From assembly GCF_014168535.1 (NCBI RefSeq), contig NZ_CP060007.1:744001-808000 (forward strand): a stretch of DNA of 64,000 nucleotides, written 5' to 3'. This document shows, piece after piece, positions 36,101 through 44,414 of this stretch. Position 1 is the first letter of the stretch; each line of letters begins with the position of its first letter. The stretch comes from Lacibacter sediminis. GTDB lineage: Bacteria > Bacteroidota > Bacteroidia > Chitinophagales > Chitinophagaceae. Position numbers and translations under genes: made by a program. The notes beneath the pieces are model-generated. The model was not told the DNA's origin. It saw only the letters and a list, made by a program, of their open reading frames with translations, and did no database searches.

Positions 36101-38400
36101 AAAGTTATCAACGTGAGTTACTGGCAATAAATAACCGGTTGGAAATGGCACAGCAAATTGCCAAGCTGGGCTATTGGTCGCATGATTTAAAAAACGATGT
36201 TCTATTCTGGTCAAAAGAAGTGTATACAATTTTTGGATTGGAGGAGCATGTGTTCAAATCAGATTTTAATTCTTTTTTCTGCCATATACACCCTGATGAT
36301 CAAGAGGCATTTTTAAAAGAACAGGAACTTGTTCTTAAGCAAAATATGCCATTAGACCATGAACATAGAATTGTATTGCCCAATGGAGATATTAAATATG
36401 TAATACAGAAAGGCTCAGTCATATTTAATGATGAAGGCGAACCTGTGCATGTAGAGGGAACCATACAGGATATTACCGATGCAAAAAATGCAGCACTTGC
36501 ACTTAAAGTAAACGAAGAGCAGTTGAATCTTATTTATAATTCAACTGCAGGTATTATTTTTCTGCTGGGCGTAGAAAACAACGGCGAAAACTTCCGTTTC
36601 ATTTCAATGAATAATGCCGGTCTTACTACCATTGGCCTGAGCCAGGAAGATTTATTTAATAGGCCTGTGCATGAAGTAATTCCTGAACCATCACTTTCAT
36701 TGGTATTGGATAAATATAAAGAAGCGGTGCAATCGGGAAAGCAGGTAGTTTGGCAGGAGGAAACGGCTTACCCAACAGGAACTAAAACAGGTATTGTAAC
36801 TGTAACGCCTATATATGATAGCCAGGGAAATTGTATACGGCTTGTAGGATCGGTAAATGATATTACTGATCTGAAACTGATTGAGAAATCACTTGCCATC
36901 AGCCGCCAGGAATACAAATCGCTCTTTGATCAAAATCCCGATGCGGTTTATTCACTTGATCTGGAAGGACGCTTTACCAGTTTTAACCCGGGCCTGGAAC
37001 AATTACTGGAATGCAGGCGTGAAGATATTATTCATGCAGTCACATTTATTCCGTTCTGTCATCCCGATGATCTGGAAAAAACAATGGGGCATTTTTTAAA
37101 AGTGCAGCAGGGTGAAGCGCAAACGTACGAAGTAAGAGCAATTACATTTAAAGGCAATCAGAAACATATCAGCATTAGCAATATGCCCATTGTTGTTAAT
37201 GGTGAAATAACCGGTGTGTATGGTATTGCCAAAGATGTAACCAGTGAGCAGTTGGTATTGGCTCAACTGGAGCTGAGTAATGAACGTTATGAATATGCTA
37301 CCAAAGCCACCAATGATGTTATTTGGGATTGGGATCTGAAAACTGATAAAGTAGTTAGAGCCGGTAGTGGTTTTTACGTCATGTTTGGTTATAATGAAAA
37401 AGATGCCAACAACGATGATTCATTCTGGACGAAAAAAGTTCATCCGGAAGATCTTGAACAGGTCTTACAAAAACGCCGGCTGGTGTTTAGCGATCCGAAA
37501 CAGGATTTCTGGGAAGATGAATATCGTTTTCTGCGAAGCAATGGTGAGTTTGCATTTGTTTACGACAGGGGATATATTTTCAGAAACAAGGAAGGTAAGC
37601 CTCTTCGTATGATCGGTGCCACAAAAGATATAACCGCACAAAAGCTTTCTGAACTGCAATTGAGAGAATTATATGACAAGCTGGAAGAGCGGGCTTCCCA
37701 ATTACAGCTTTCAAATACAGAACTGGAACGCTTCGCATACATTGCTTCACATGATCTGCAGGAACCTTTACGAATGGTGAGCAGTTTTCTGCAACTGTTA
37801 GAAAAAAAATACCAGGATTCTATTGATGAAAAAGGCCGTGAATATATCCGTTTTGCAGTTGATGGCTCGTTGCGTATGAAACGACTCATTAATGATTTGC
37901 TCGATTATTCACGTGTTACCACACGCAAGCAACAGTTGGAGCCGGTAAATATGGAACTGGTGATCAGTGATGTATTACAAAACCTCAGTTTACAGATTGC
38001 AGAAAAAAATGCAACGATTGAAACTTCGGTTTTACCTCAATTACCGCTGGCAGATAAAACGCAAATGGTGCAGCTAATTCAAAACCTTGTTGCCAATGCA
38101 TTAAAATATTCAGGCAGTAAGCAACCTGTAATAAAAATTGACGCATCGGAAAAAGAAGACGAATGGTTGTTTTCAGTGAAGGACAATGGTATTGGTTTCG
38201 ATGAAAAATTTGTAGACAAAATATTTGTGATCTTTCAGCGGTTGCATAATAAGACAGAATATTCAGGAACAGGTATTGGCCTGGCCATTTGTAAAAAAAT
38301 TATCGACAGGCATGGAGGAAAAATTTATGCAGAGTCGGTACCCGGTGAAGGAAGTACTTTTTGGTTTACAATTAAGAAACAACTTGTCCCTGAACAATAA
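33106..38400 (+). CDS. Giant multi-PAS sensor histidine kinase (about 12 PAS domains)
   Basis: 1764 residues with no signal peptide or transmembrane helix, so cytoplasmic. I count twelve PAS repeats by their closing D-I-T/S signatures (for example V-R-N-I-S, L-Y-D-I-S-E-R-K, V-R-D-I-T, A-K-D-V-T-S-E-Q, T-K-D-I-T-A-Q-K). Several are of the PAC/PAS_3 type with I-H-P-D-D. The C-terminus has a HisKA domain with I-A-S-H-D-L-Q-E-P-L (His1549) and an HATPase with N-A-L-K-Y, D-N-G-I-G-F and G-T-G-I-G-L. PAS 5 and 11 both contain Q-E-Y-K-S-L-F-D-Q-N-P-D-A-V, and PAS 6 and 7 share Y-W-N-x-F-A-E-x-L-Y-G, showing internal duplication. A receiver gene follows 9 bases later and is the likely phosphotransfer partner. 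Confidence 0.95.
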   Translation: MKNQQHSDHILATAFKKASVALAVINEQGFFVEVNEALCNILGYTKAELEQQPSSIIFPKEIQHEFSVVQHALFRQEQTRHENEWLVKTKDGSFIELLFTSDLFINENGERFLIQTVRNISTEKHSRQTTELTRQQYQAIIDNSLQAFFLTKPDGSILEANKAAEKMFGYAVEELCHLGRNAIIDNTDPRLIEKLKERQQKGFAVGELTGIRKNGEKFPLEFSSFVFQENNGELRTSTMLYDISERKKQEKELQKSQEEMASILNNTEEMFMIIDSRYNVINYNKATKERAKAILGKELNIGDSLLTLAVPERYAFVIAVYNKVLAGETVRYKHTVDRGKGTEIYQLTYSPVFDTDGTCSRFMVTVRDITGEENAISEIIRNQQLLQQAESIAHVGGWELDLVTNKLYWSDEVFRMCGYEPKSFEVTFEKGLSVIHPDDQASSIEEMQRAITGKSDYTAEKRFVRPDGSIRFIESKAKIIIDSNGNAVRLVGVFHDITEQKLMQRELAISQQEYKSLFDQNPDAVLSFDLTGKFISVNDAAMLLAETSREKLLTETFDSLIDAAEIETVRNYFREVKKGNSQRFRTVIATARGNRKTLAVSLMPIVIAGEITGVFGILKDVTTEKLYEEELEFQSHLLNAIQQSVIVTKLDGTVVYWNNFAEQLYGWQKQEAVGINIMQLTPTDMSMEQAKEVMKRLAAGESWSGEFLVKHKTKGPFKIQVHNSPFFDVTGKLAGIIGVSWDITKEVESREYIKFQANLLDNVEQAVIASDHAGTITYWNHFAEKLYGYSKQEAIGNNLSIILTDDPFYTKQAIEVMQLVAEGKSWAGEFQVRNKQNKNLSVFSLSSPVYDTDGNVQGVIGVSYDITERKQAEQQKEFERLDKEALINSTSDLIWSVNNNYQLIAANKAFTQSLENNYNIHLKPGDGVLVKGVFTDEQLKFWKEQYKRALNGEQFIVELHSQSANDQSDNWSEFAFNPIVNNEQVIGVACRGRDITQNKSYQRELLAINNRLEMAQQIAKLGYWSHDLKNDVLFWSKEVYTIFGLEEHVFKSDFNSFFCHIHPDDQEAFLKEQELVLKQNMPLDHEHRIVLPNGDIKYVIQKGSVIFNDEGEPVHVEGTIQDITDAKNAALALKVNEEQLNLIYNSTAGIIFLLGVENNGENFRFISMNNAGLTTIGLSQEDLFNRPVHEVIPEPSLSLVLDKYKEAVQSGKQVVWQEETAYPTGTKTGIVTVTPIYDSQGNCIRLVGSVNDITDLKLIEKSLAISRQEYKSLFDQNPDAVYSLDLEGRFTSFNPGLEQLLECRREDIIHAVTFIPFCHPDDLEKTMGHFLKVQQGEAQTYEVRAITFKGNQKHISISNMPIVVNGEITGVYGIAKDVTSEQLVLAQLELSNERYEYATKATNDVIWDWDLKTDKVVRAGSGFYVMFGYNEKDANNDDSFWTKKVHPEDLEQVLQKRRLVFSDPKQDFWEDEYRFLRSNGEFAFVYDRGYIFRNKEGKPLRMIGATKDITAQKLSELQLRELYDKLEERASQLQLSNTELERFAYIASHDLQEPLRMVSSFLQLLEKKYQDSIDEKGREYIRFAVDGSLRMKRLINDLLDYSRVTTRKQQLEPVNMELVISDVLQNLSLQIAEKNATIETSVLPQLPLADKTQMVQLIQNLVANALKYSGSKQPVIKIDASEKEDEWLFSVKDNGIGFDEKFVDKIFVIFQRLHNKTEYSGTGIGLAICKKIIDRHGGKIYAESVPGEGSTFWFTIKKQLVPEQ

Positions 38401-38409
38401 AACAAACCT

Positions 38410-38844
38410 ATGAAAGAAATAGAAGTGCTGTTAGTGGAAGATAACCAGGGCGATGTTCTCCTCACAAGGGAAGCGTTTATAAGCTGGAAGGTGAAGAATA
38501 ATATTATTACACTAAACGACGGGGAAGAGGCTCTCCGATACCTTAACAGGGAGCAACCATATAACGGTGTTGTTATGCCCGATCTTATTATACTGGATAT
38601 CAATCTTCCTAAAGTTGATGGAAAAGAGGTGTTGAAGTTTATTAAATCATCTGATGAATTGAAACATTTGCCGGTTGTTATTTTCACATCATCCTGCTAT
38701 GAAGGTGATCTGCAGGAAATAGCTGATTCAAAAGCTGATCATTATATACAGAAACCGGTTGAACTCAGCAGTTACTTTGATGCGATACGCAGCATTCAGA
38801 ATTTTTGGATGAACAGTTTAAAATCAGGTACTAATGAAAAATAA
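38410..38844 (+). CDS. Single-domain response regulator (Rcp1-like receiver)
   Basis: 144 residues, receiver only: L-L-V-E-D-N-Q-G-D near the start, phospho-acceptor Asp in L-I-I-L-D-I-N-L-P-K-V-D-G, F-T-S-S and Y-I-Q-K-P-V. The E-D-N-Q-G-D-V-L-L-T-R-E-A-F start is typical of Rcp1-type regulators that pair with phytochrome-like or multi-PAS kinases. It starts 9 bases after the giant kinase, and its last 11 bases overlap the start of the next gene, so the three are translationally coupled. It probably shuttles phosphate between the large kinase and the following hybrid. Confidence 0.93.
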   Translation: MKEIEVLLVEDNQGDVLLTREAFISWKVKNNIITLNDGEEALRYLNREQPYNGVVMPDLIILDINLPKVDGKEVLKFIKSSDELKHLPVVIFTSSCYEGDLQEIADSKADHYIQKPVELSSYFDAIRSIQNFWMNSLKSGTNEK

Positions 38845-40660
38845 CAATTTGCATGTACTGGTGGTGGATGATAATCCTGGTGATCAGTTTCTTATTTCTG
38901 AGTTATTGGGCGAAACATATTTGCAGATCTCTGCAATTGAAAAAGCAGTTTCTGTCAGGGATGCTGTTACATTATTACAGCAGAAGCCGGTAGATATTGT
39001 GTTGCTTGACCTGTCGTTGCCCGATGCGCAAGGCATTGATACATTTTTACAGGTAAACAAGTATGCTAAAAACATACCTGTAGTTATCTTATCCGGACTT
39101 AATGATCTCAACACTGCTACTGACGCCATTTCATTGGGAGCACAGGATTTTTTAATGAAGGGTGAGTTTAATGAGAAGCTTCTTGAAAAAACGATCCTCT
39201 ATAGTATTGAACGTAAAAAAACGTTACTTGAATTACGATTCAGCAATGAACGTTACGAATTTGTAAGTAAAGCTACGAATGATCTTGTTTGGGACTGGGA
39301 TGTATTGAATAATAAAGTACATCGTAATGAAGAACAGTTTGTGAAAATATTGAAACTGCCTGCCGAGCTGAGAAATGAAAACAACGATTTCTGGAATTCA
39401 CGTATTCATCCCGATGAGGGCGATCTGAAAGATAAAATTCTTGGCAATCTTGAGAGAGATAAATCAGCTACTCATTTTGAAGAAGAGTATCGTTTTTTGC
39501 GGGGCGATGGTGAATATATTTATGTTATAGATAAGGGTTATGCTGTTCGGAATGAACAAGGCCAAGTGATACGTATCATTGGTTCACTGCAGGATATTAC
39601 TGAAAGTAAGAAGGCGGAGGCACAGTTAAGAGAATCAGAGGAAAAATACAGGTTATTCTTCAACAGTATCCCGGCCAGTGTATTTATCTGGAGCCTGGAT
39701 GATTATAATATTCTCGAGGTAAATGAAACTGCGACTGAGAATTATGGCTACTCACGCCAGGACTTTTTAAAGATGAGTATGCTGGATATAAGAAGAGAGG
39801 AAGATCGTAAGAACTTTACAAGTTTTGCTAAAGAGGCAAAAAATGAATGCTTTACTTCTACAAGCAGATTATGGAAGCATATTAATAACGAGGGTGAAGA
39901 AATGTATATGCAGATCGTGTCAAACAAGATCGAATACAATAACCGCTCTGCTATAATGGCTATTGCTTCAAACGTAACAGAGAAAATAAAACTTGAACGT
40001 AAGCTGGAAGAAGAAAAGCAAAAGATGGAGCAGGAAATTACAAGAGCTGTCATCATTGCGCAGGAAAAGGAACGGGAAGAGATTGGAAGGGAACTACATG
40101 ATAATGTGAACCAGATATTAGCAAGCTCCAGGTTATACCTGGGTCTTGTAAAAGATAAAGGTGTAGAATATAAATCATTTATTGAAGAATCGGATGTGCT
40201 TATTCATACTGCCATTCAGGAAATCAGGCATCTTTCTCATGCGTTAATACCACCTGCCATGCAGGATGCTGATCTTGAAAAATCTATCAACTCGCTCATC
40301 AATATTGTACAGGAGGGAAGTGGTATTATTGTATCGAAAGAAGTTTCGATCATTGATAAAAGTATCATGTCAGAACAACTGAAATTAACCATCTATCGCA
40401 TTTTGCAGGAACAGGTAAATAATATTCTGAAATATGCAAAAGCATCAACCATGGAAATTCAGCTGCTGCAGTGTAATGAAAAGATATTGTTAAGGGTAAG
40501 AGATAACGGCATTGGGTTCGATCCGGAACAAAAAACAGACGGGGTTGGTTTAATGAATATACGCACCAGGGCTGCTTTGCAAAAAGGTGATGTTAAAATG
40601 ATTACCTCTCCCGGTAACGGATGTGAGTTGTTTGTTGAATTTAACTTGTCATGCCAATAA
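38834..40660 (+). CDS. Receiver-PAS-PAS-histidine kinase hybrid (HisKA_3 type)
   Basis: 608 residues: receiver (about 1-125; V-V-D-D-N-P-G-D, I-V-L-L-D-L-S-L-P-D-A, F-L-M-K-G) at the N-terminus, a PAS_3-like domain (about 140-255; W-D-W-D-V-L-N-N-K), a second PAS (about 270-390), coiled coil, HisKA_3 dimerisation domain with E-I-G-R-E-L-H-D-N-V-N-Q (His422), and an HATPase with D-N-G-I-G-F and G-V-G-L-M-N-I. Cytoplasmic. The first PAS begins with R-Y-E-F-V-S-K-A-T-N-D-L-V-W-D-W-D, close to the last PAS of the giant kinase, indicating exchange between neighbours. A terminator follows immediately. Confidence 0.93.
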   Translation: MKNNNLHVLVVDDNPGDQFLISELLGETYLQISAIEKAVSVRDAVTLLQQKPVDIVLLDLSLPDAQGIDTFLQVNKYAKNIPVVILSGLNDLNTATDAISLGAQDFLMKGEFNEKLLEKTILYSIERKKTLLELRFSNERYEFVSKATNDLVWDWDVLNNKVHRNEEQFVKILKLPAELRNENNDFWNSRIHPDEGDLKDKILGNLERDKSATHFEEEYRFLRGDGEYIYVIDKGYAVRNEQGQVIRIIGSLQDITESKKAEAQLRESEEKYRLFFNSIPASVFIWSLDDYNILEVNETATENYGYSRQDFLKMSMLDIRREEDRKNFTSFAKEAKNECFTSTSRLWKHINNEGEEMYMQIVSNKIEYNNRSAIMAIASNVTEKIKLERKLEEEKQKMEQEITRAVIIAQEKEREEIGRELHDNVNQILASSRLYLGLVKDKGVEYKSFIEESDVLIHTAIQEIRHLSHALIPPAMQDADLEKSINSLINIVQEGSGIIVSKEVSIIDKSIMSEQLKLTIYRILQEQVNNILKYAKASTMEIQLLQCNEKILLRVRDNGIGFDPEQKTDGVGLMNIRTRAALQKGDVKMITSPGNGCELFVEFNLSCQ

Positions 40661-40661
40661 A

Positions 40662-40697
40662 AAACCCGGCTGCTGTTGAGAGCAAAAGCCGGGTTTG
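40662..40697 (+). terminator. Rho-independent terminator after the first signalling operon
   Basis: AAACCCGGCT and AGCCGGGTTT form a perfect 10-base stem around a 15-base loop. The left arm begins directly at the stop codon of the hybrid kinase gene. Confidence 0.8.
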
Positions 40698-41355
40698 TTC
40701 GTTTCCTTGCAACAGGAATCTTCGTTTTCACGGATAAGGATCATCAATCATCAATCTAAATCATCATCAGGACTTTCAGCTCCATAGGTTTGGATCGTTG
40801 TGGTTTCAGAGGCGTCGGGAAAACAAATTCACCTTCAGCCACGAATTATAGTTCAGGTTTTTCAATAATCTTTTAATTGCTCTGATAATACAAAGAGACA
40901 GTTTTTGCCTCCCCTTTGCAATAGAATGCAGCCCCATCTTAGGGTAATAGATCATGCGGCAATCATGTAGTTCGATGTCTACATAGATGAATTTTTCTTT
41001 AAGTGTTTAAACTGTTTATGGAATAGCTTTAACAGCATTAGTGTAAACCATTAGGGTTTCCTATTGAATTCGCTGGTGATACTCTTTTTTTTGCGGTAAA
41101 AAAGCCATTACGGTTAGAAAATTGCTATTTTGTATAAAGAAGGGCAGGATAAACAAGCTGGTATAAATTAAACCTGATTATTCGCTTCAACATAAACCAT
41201 CCTCCTATGAAGAAAAACTAAAGCGCTTACGGTAAAGTTTAACAATGTTTCCTGCAAGGTTTACAAAAACTATGCAAGTGGCAATAAGCGCTTAGATCAA
41301 TTTAATCAGAAACACGCAGTAATTTTTTGCTAAACCTGTAATGCCTTGAGTTACC
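40698..41355. other. Long intergenic region between two signalling operons, no gene seen
   Basis: About 650 bases with no credible ORF. Two copies of the palindromic octamer AAGCGCTT occur at 41221-41228 and 41286-41293 (the second extends to TAAGCGCTTA), 65 bases apart and 60-130 bases before the next gene, so they might be operators. Nothing else recognised. Confidence 0.4.
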
Positions 41356-44355
41356 ATGAATGTTGATGTTATGCAGATGGTTCAAACCATATTAGTCATA
41401 GAAGATAACGAAGGTGATTTCTTTTTATTAAAAGAAGCGCTTGAGTCGGGAGATATAAAGGCTGGTGAGATCATCAACGTATCTAACTTCGAACAGTTGC
41501 GTGAAAAATATACTTCAGTTTCACCCTCACTTATTTTTCTTGATCTGGTTATGCCCGGTAGTTATGGCTTACCGGCATTGGAAGAGATCAAAGAACTTTT
41601 TCCGGTTTCTCCCATTATTATTATCAGCGGTCTCAGTGATCTGCAACTTGCTTTGGATGCGCTGCAGAAAGGTGCACAGGATTACCTTGTTAAAGGCGAG
41701 TTTGATGACGGGATGCTTAACCGCAGCATTCAATACAGCATTGAACGAAAGAAAAATGAACTGGCACTTATTGAAAGTGAAAACCGCTTACGTACTATTC
41801 TTAATACAGATCCTGAATGTATTAAACTGATGGGCCGTAATTGTGAGTTGTTTGAAATTAATAAGGCAGGTATGGAGATGGTGGAGGCTGATGATTTTGA
41901 AACAGTGAAAGGTAAATCAATCCTTGAATTTGTGTCTACTTCCTATCAGGAGAAGACAGCAAAAATGGTTGCAGATGCATTTGATGGCAAATCCGGGTTA
42001 ATGGAATTTGAAATGCTCACACTAAAAGGGAAAAGCCGCTGGTGCGAGATGAATATTGTTCCTTACCGGAATGCGGAAGGTAAAGTTATTCATGCATTAG
42101 GCGTAACACGTGATGTAACTGTAAGAAAAAAGAAAGAAGAAGAATTACGCAGCAGTGAAGATATCCGAAAGCTCATTATGGATTCGGCTCTCGATGCAAT
42201 TATTTGTGTAGATAAGAATGAAGTGATCTTTACCTGGAACCCCCAGGCCGAGGAAATTTTTGGCTGGAAGGAAAAAGAAGCGATGGGTAAAAAGCTTTCT
42301 TCGCTGGTGATCCACAAACGTTATCATTCCAAACATCACAAAGGGTTTGCTAATTACCATGCAACCGGTAAAAGCCCGGTGCTTAATAAAATAATGATCT
42401 TGCCTGCCGTACGTTCAAATGGTAGTGAGTTTATTGCCGAACTTGTGATCAGGGAAATTAAGAATGGGGATGATTATTTTTTATGTACATATGTGCGTGA
42501 TGTAACTGAACGCATTCAAGCAGAAAAAGAACTAAAACAATCGAACAGCCGCTTTCAGCGTATCACCAGCACAACCAATGATGCTGTTTGGGAATGGAGT
42601 CTTGAAAACAATACGCTTTGGTGTAACGAAATGCATCAGCAGTTGTATGGCTTAACAATGGAAGATCCTGTACCAATAAAAGCAGAATGGGTTTCACGCA
42701 TTCATCCTGAAGATCGTTACAGGATACTTAAAATGCAGGACGATGCATTGGCATCAGATACCAATGTATTTATATCTGAGTATCGTTTCCGGGCAGGTAA
42801 AGGAAGTGGGTATAAATATATTTTCGATCGATGTTACATTACCCGTAATGCAGCCGGTGAACCCATACTCATGACAGGCAGCATGATGGATATTACTGAA
42901 CGCAAGCTTGCAGAGGAAAAGATCATACACTCCAATGAACGGTTTGAACTGATTGCAAAAACTACAAATGATGCTGTTTGGGAAACCGATCTTGAAACAG
43001 GCGTTTCATGGGGAAATGAAATGCATCAAATGATGTATGGCCTCACCCTTGAAAATGAAATACCAAATTTTGAAGATTGGAAAATGCATTTACATGCTGA
43101 TGACAGGGATTGGGTGGTAAAGAGTTTACATGATGCACTGGCATCATTGGATAACACATGGATCACTGAATATCGTTTCATAAAATCAACAGGTGAAATT
43201 GTTACTATTTACGACCGCACCTATATCGTTCGTAATGCAGAAGGTAAGCCCGTACGTATGATGGGTAGTATGATGGATATTACCGAGCGTAAAAAAGCAG
43301 AAGATGCTTTGTTGCAAAGTGAAGAGAAATACCGTACACTGGTAGAGCAGGCAACAGATGGAATATTTATTGCCGATCATACCGGCAAATTTGTGATTGT
43401 TAATTCAGCAGCAGTAAAACTTTCAAAATACAGCGAGGAAGAATTAGCAAATCTCACTATCTACGATCTTGCTGATCCCGAAGAGATCAAAACAAACCCA
43501 TTTAAGTTTGAGGAAATGAAAAGTGAACTGGGTGCAAGAAGCGAACGAAAACTGAAACGTAAAGATGGGTCAATCCTGGATATTGAGATCAATGCAAAGT
43601 TTTTGTCTGACGGAAGATTTCTTGCATTCATCCGTGACATTACCGAACGTAAGAAAGCCGAGAATGAATTAAACAGTTCGTATAGGGCAATCAGAAAACT
43701 CACCTCACATCTGCAAAATGCGAGGGAAGAAGAGCGTACACACATTGCCCGTGAAATACATGATGAGTTGGGTCAGCAGTTGACCGTTTTGAAAATGGAC
43801 GTATCCTGGTTGAATAAAAAAATAAAGCAACTCGAAAATCAACAGTTGAATGATAAAGCAGCTGAAATTGTGCAGATGCTGAACGATACCGTTAATACGG
43901 TACGTCGTATTTCATCTGACCTGCGGCCTGTTTTGCTTGATGATCTTGGATTGGCAGCAGCTATTGAATGGCATTTGATGGAGTTTGGTAAACGTTCAGG
44001 AATAAAAACTGAATTTTTTACACTTGAATCAGTTATTGAAATTCCCCGTGCAACAGCTACCGGTCTTTTCAGAATTTACCAGGAAAGTATTACCAATATA
44101 GCACGGCACTCAGAGGCAACAGAAGTAATGGTTGAGTTGTTTGTGGAAGATAAAGTAGTTACAATGGCCATTGCCGATAATGGGAAAGGATTTGATGTAA
44201 CCACTATTGGCCGAAAGAAAACATTAGGTGTATTAGGTATGCAGGAACGTACGGTTATGATGGGGGGGACGTTCAGAATAAAACGCAACCCTGCGGCGGG
44301 AATGAAAGTGGAAGTGCATGTGCCGATTGTACAAGATGAAGTGCTTGATTTTTGA
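41356..44355 (+). CDS. Receiver-multi-PAS-histidine kinase hybrid (HisKA_3 type)
   Basis: 999 residues: receiver (about 8-130; V-I-E-D-N-E-G-D, F-L-D-L-V-M-P-G, Y-L-V-K-G), then five PAS domains closing with T-R-D-V-T, V-R-D-V-T-E-R, M-M-D-I-T-E-R-K (twice) and I-R-D-I-T-E-R-K. PAS 3 and 4 are clear duplicates (T-T-N-D-A-V-W-E, N-E-M-H-Q, M-Y-G-L-T). A HisKA_3 domain with I-A-R-E-I-H-D-E-L-G-Q-Q (His802) and an HATPase with D-N-G-K-G-F end the protein. No membrane segment. Alternative ATGs lie at codons 6 and 8. It heads a run that includes a membrane kinase and a NarL regulator; its HisKA_3 type fits a NarL partner. Confidence 0.93.
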   Translation: MNVDVMQMVQTILVIEDNEGDFFLLKEALESGDIKAGEIINVSNFEQLREKYTSVSPSLIFLDLVMPGSYGLPALEEIKELFPVSPIIIISGLSDLQLALDALQKGAQDYLVKGEFDDGMLNRSIQYSIERKKNELALIESENRLRTILNTDPECIKLMGRNCELFEINKAGMEMVEADDFETVKGKSILEFVSTSYQEKTAKMVADAFDGKSGLMEFEMLTLKGKSRWCEMNIVPYRNAEGKVIHALGVTRDVTVRKKKEEELRSSEDIRKLIMDSALDAIICVDKNEVIFTWNPQAEEIFGWKEKEAMGKKLSSLVIHKRYHSKHHKGFANYHATGKSPVLNKIMILPAVRSNGSEFIAELVIREIKNGDDYFLCTYVRDVTERIQAEKELKQSNSRFQRITSTTNDAVWEWSLENNTLWCNEMHQQLYGLTMEDPVPIKAEWVSRIHPEDRYRILKMQDDALASDTNVFISEYRFRAGKGSGYKYIFDRCYITRNAAGEPILMTGSMMDITERKLAEEKIIHSNERFELIAKTTNDAVWETDLETGVSWGNEMHQMMYGLTLENEIPNFEDWKMHLHADDRDWVVKSLHDALASLDNTWITEYRFIKSTGEIVTIYDRTYIVRNAEGKPVRMMGSMMDITERKKAEDALLQSEEKYRTLVEQATDGIFIADHTGKFVIVNSAAVKLSKYSEEELANLTIYDLADPEEIKTNPFKFEEMKSELGARSERKLKRKDGSILDIEINAKFLSDGRFLAFIRDITERKKAENELNSSYRAIRKLTSHLQNAREEERTHIAREIHDELGQQLTVLKMDVSWLNKKIKQLENQQLNDKAAEIVQMLNDTVNTVRRISSDLRPVLLDDLGLAAAIEWHLMEFGKRSGIKTEFFTLESVIEIPRATATGLFRIYQESITNIARHSEATEVMVELFVEDKVVTMAIADNGKGFDVTTIGRKKTLGVLGMQERTVMMGGTFRIKRNPAAGMKVEVHVPIVQDEVLDF

Positions 44356-44414
44356 TAAAACCTGTATTGAATAATAATACGAAGGAAAATAGTTAAACGA
44401 AAACAGAAAGGTAA

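Noticed and set aside
40698..41355. Possible small gene or RNA in the 650-base gap
   Set aside because: No ORF with a plausible start, no tRNA-like cloverleaf and no recognised riboswitch pattern.
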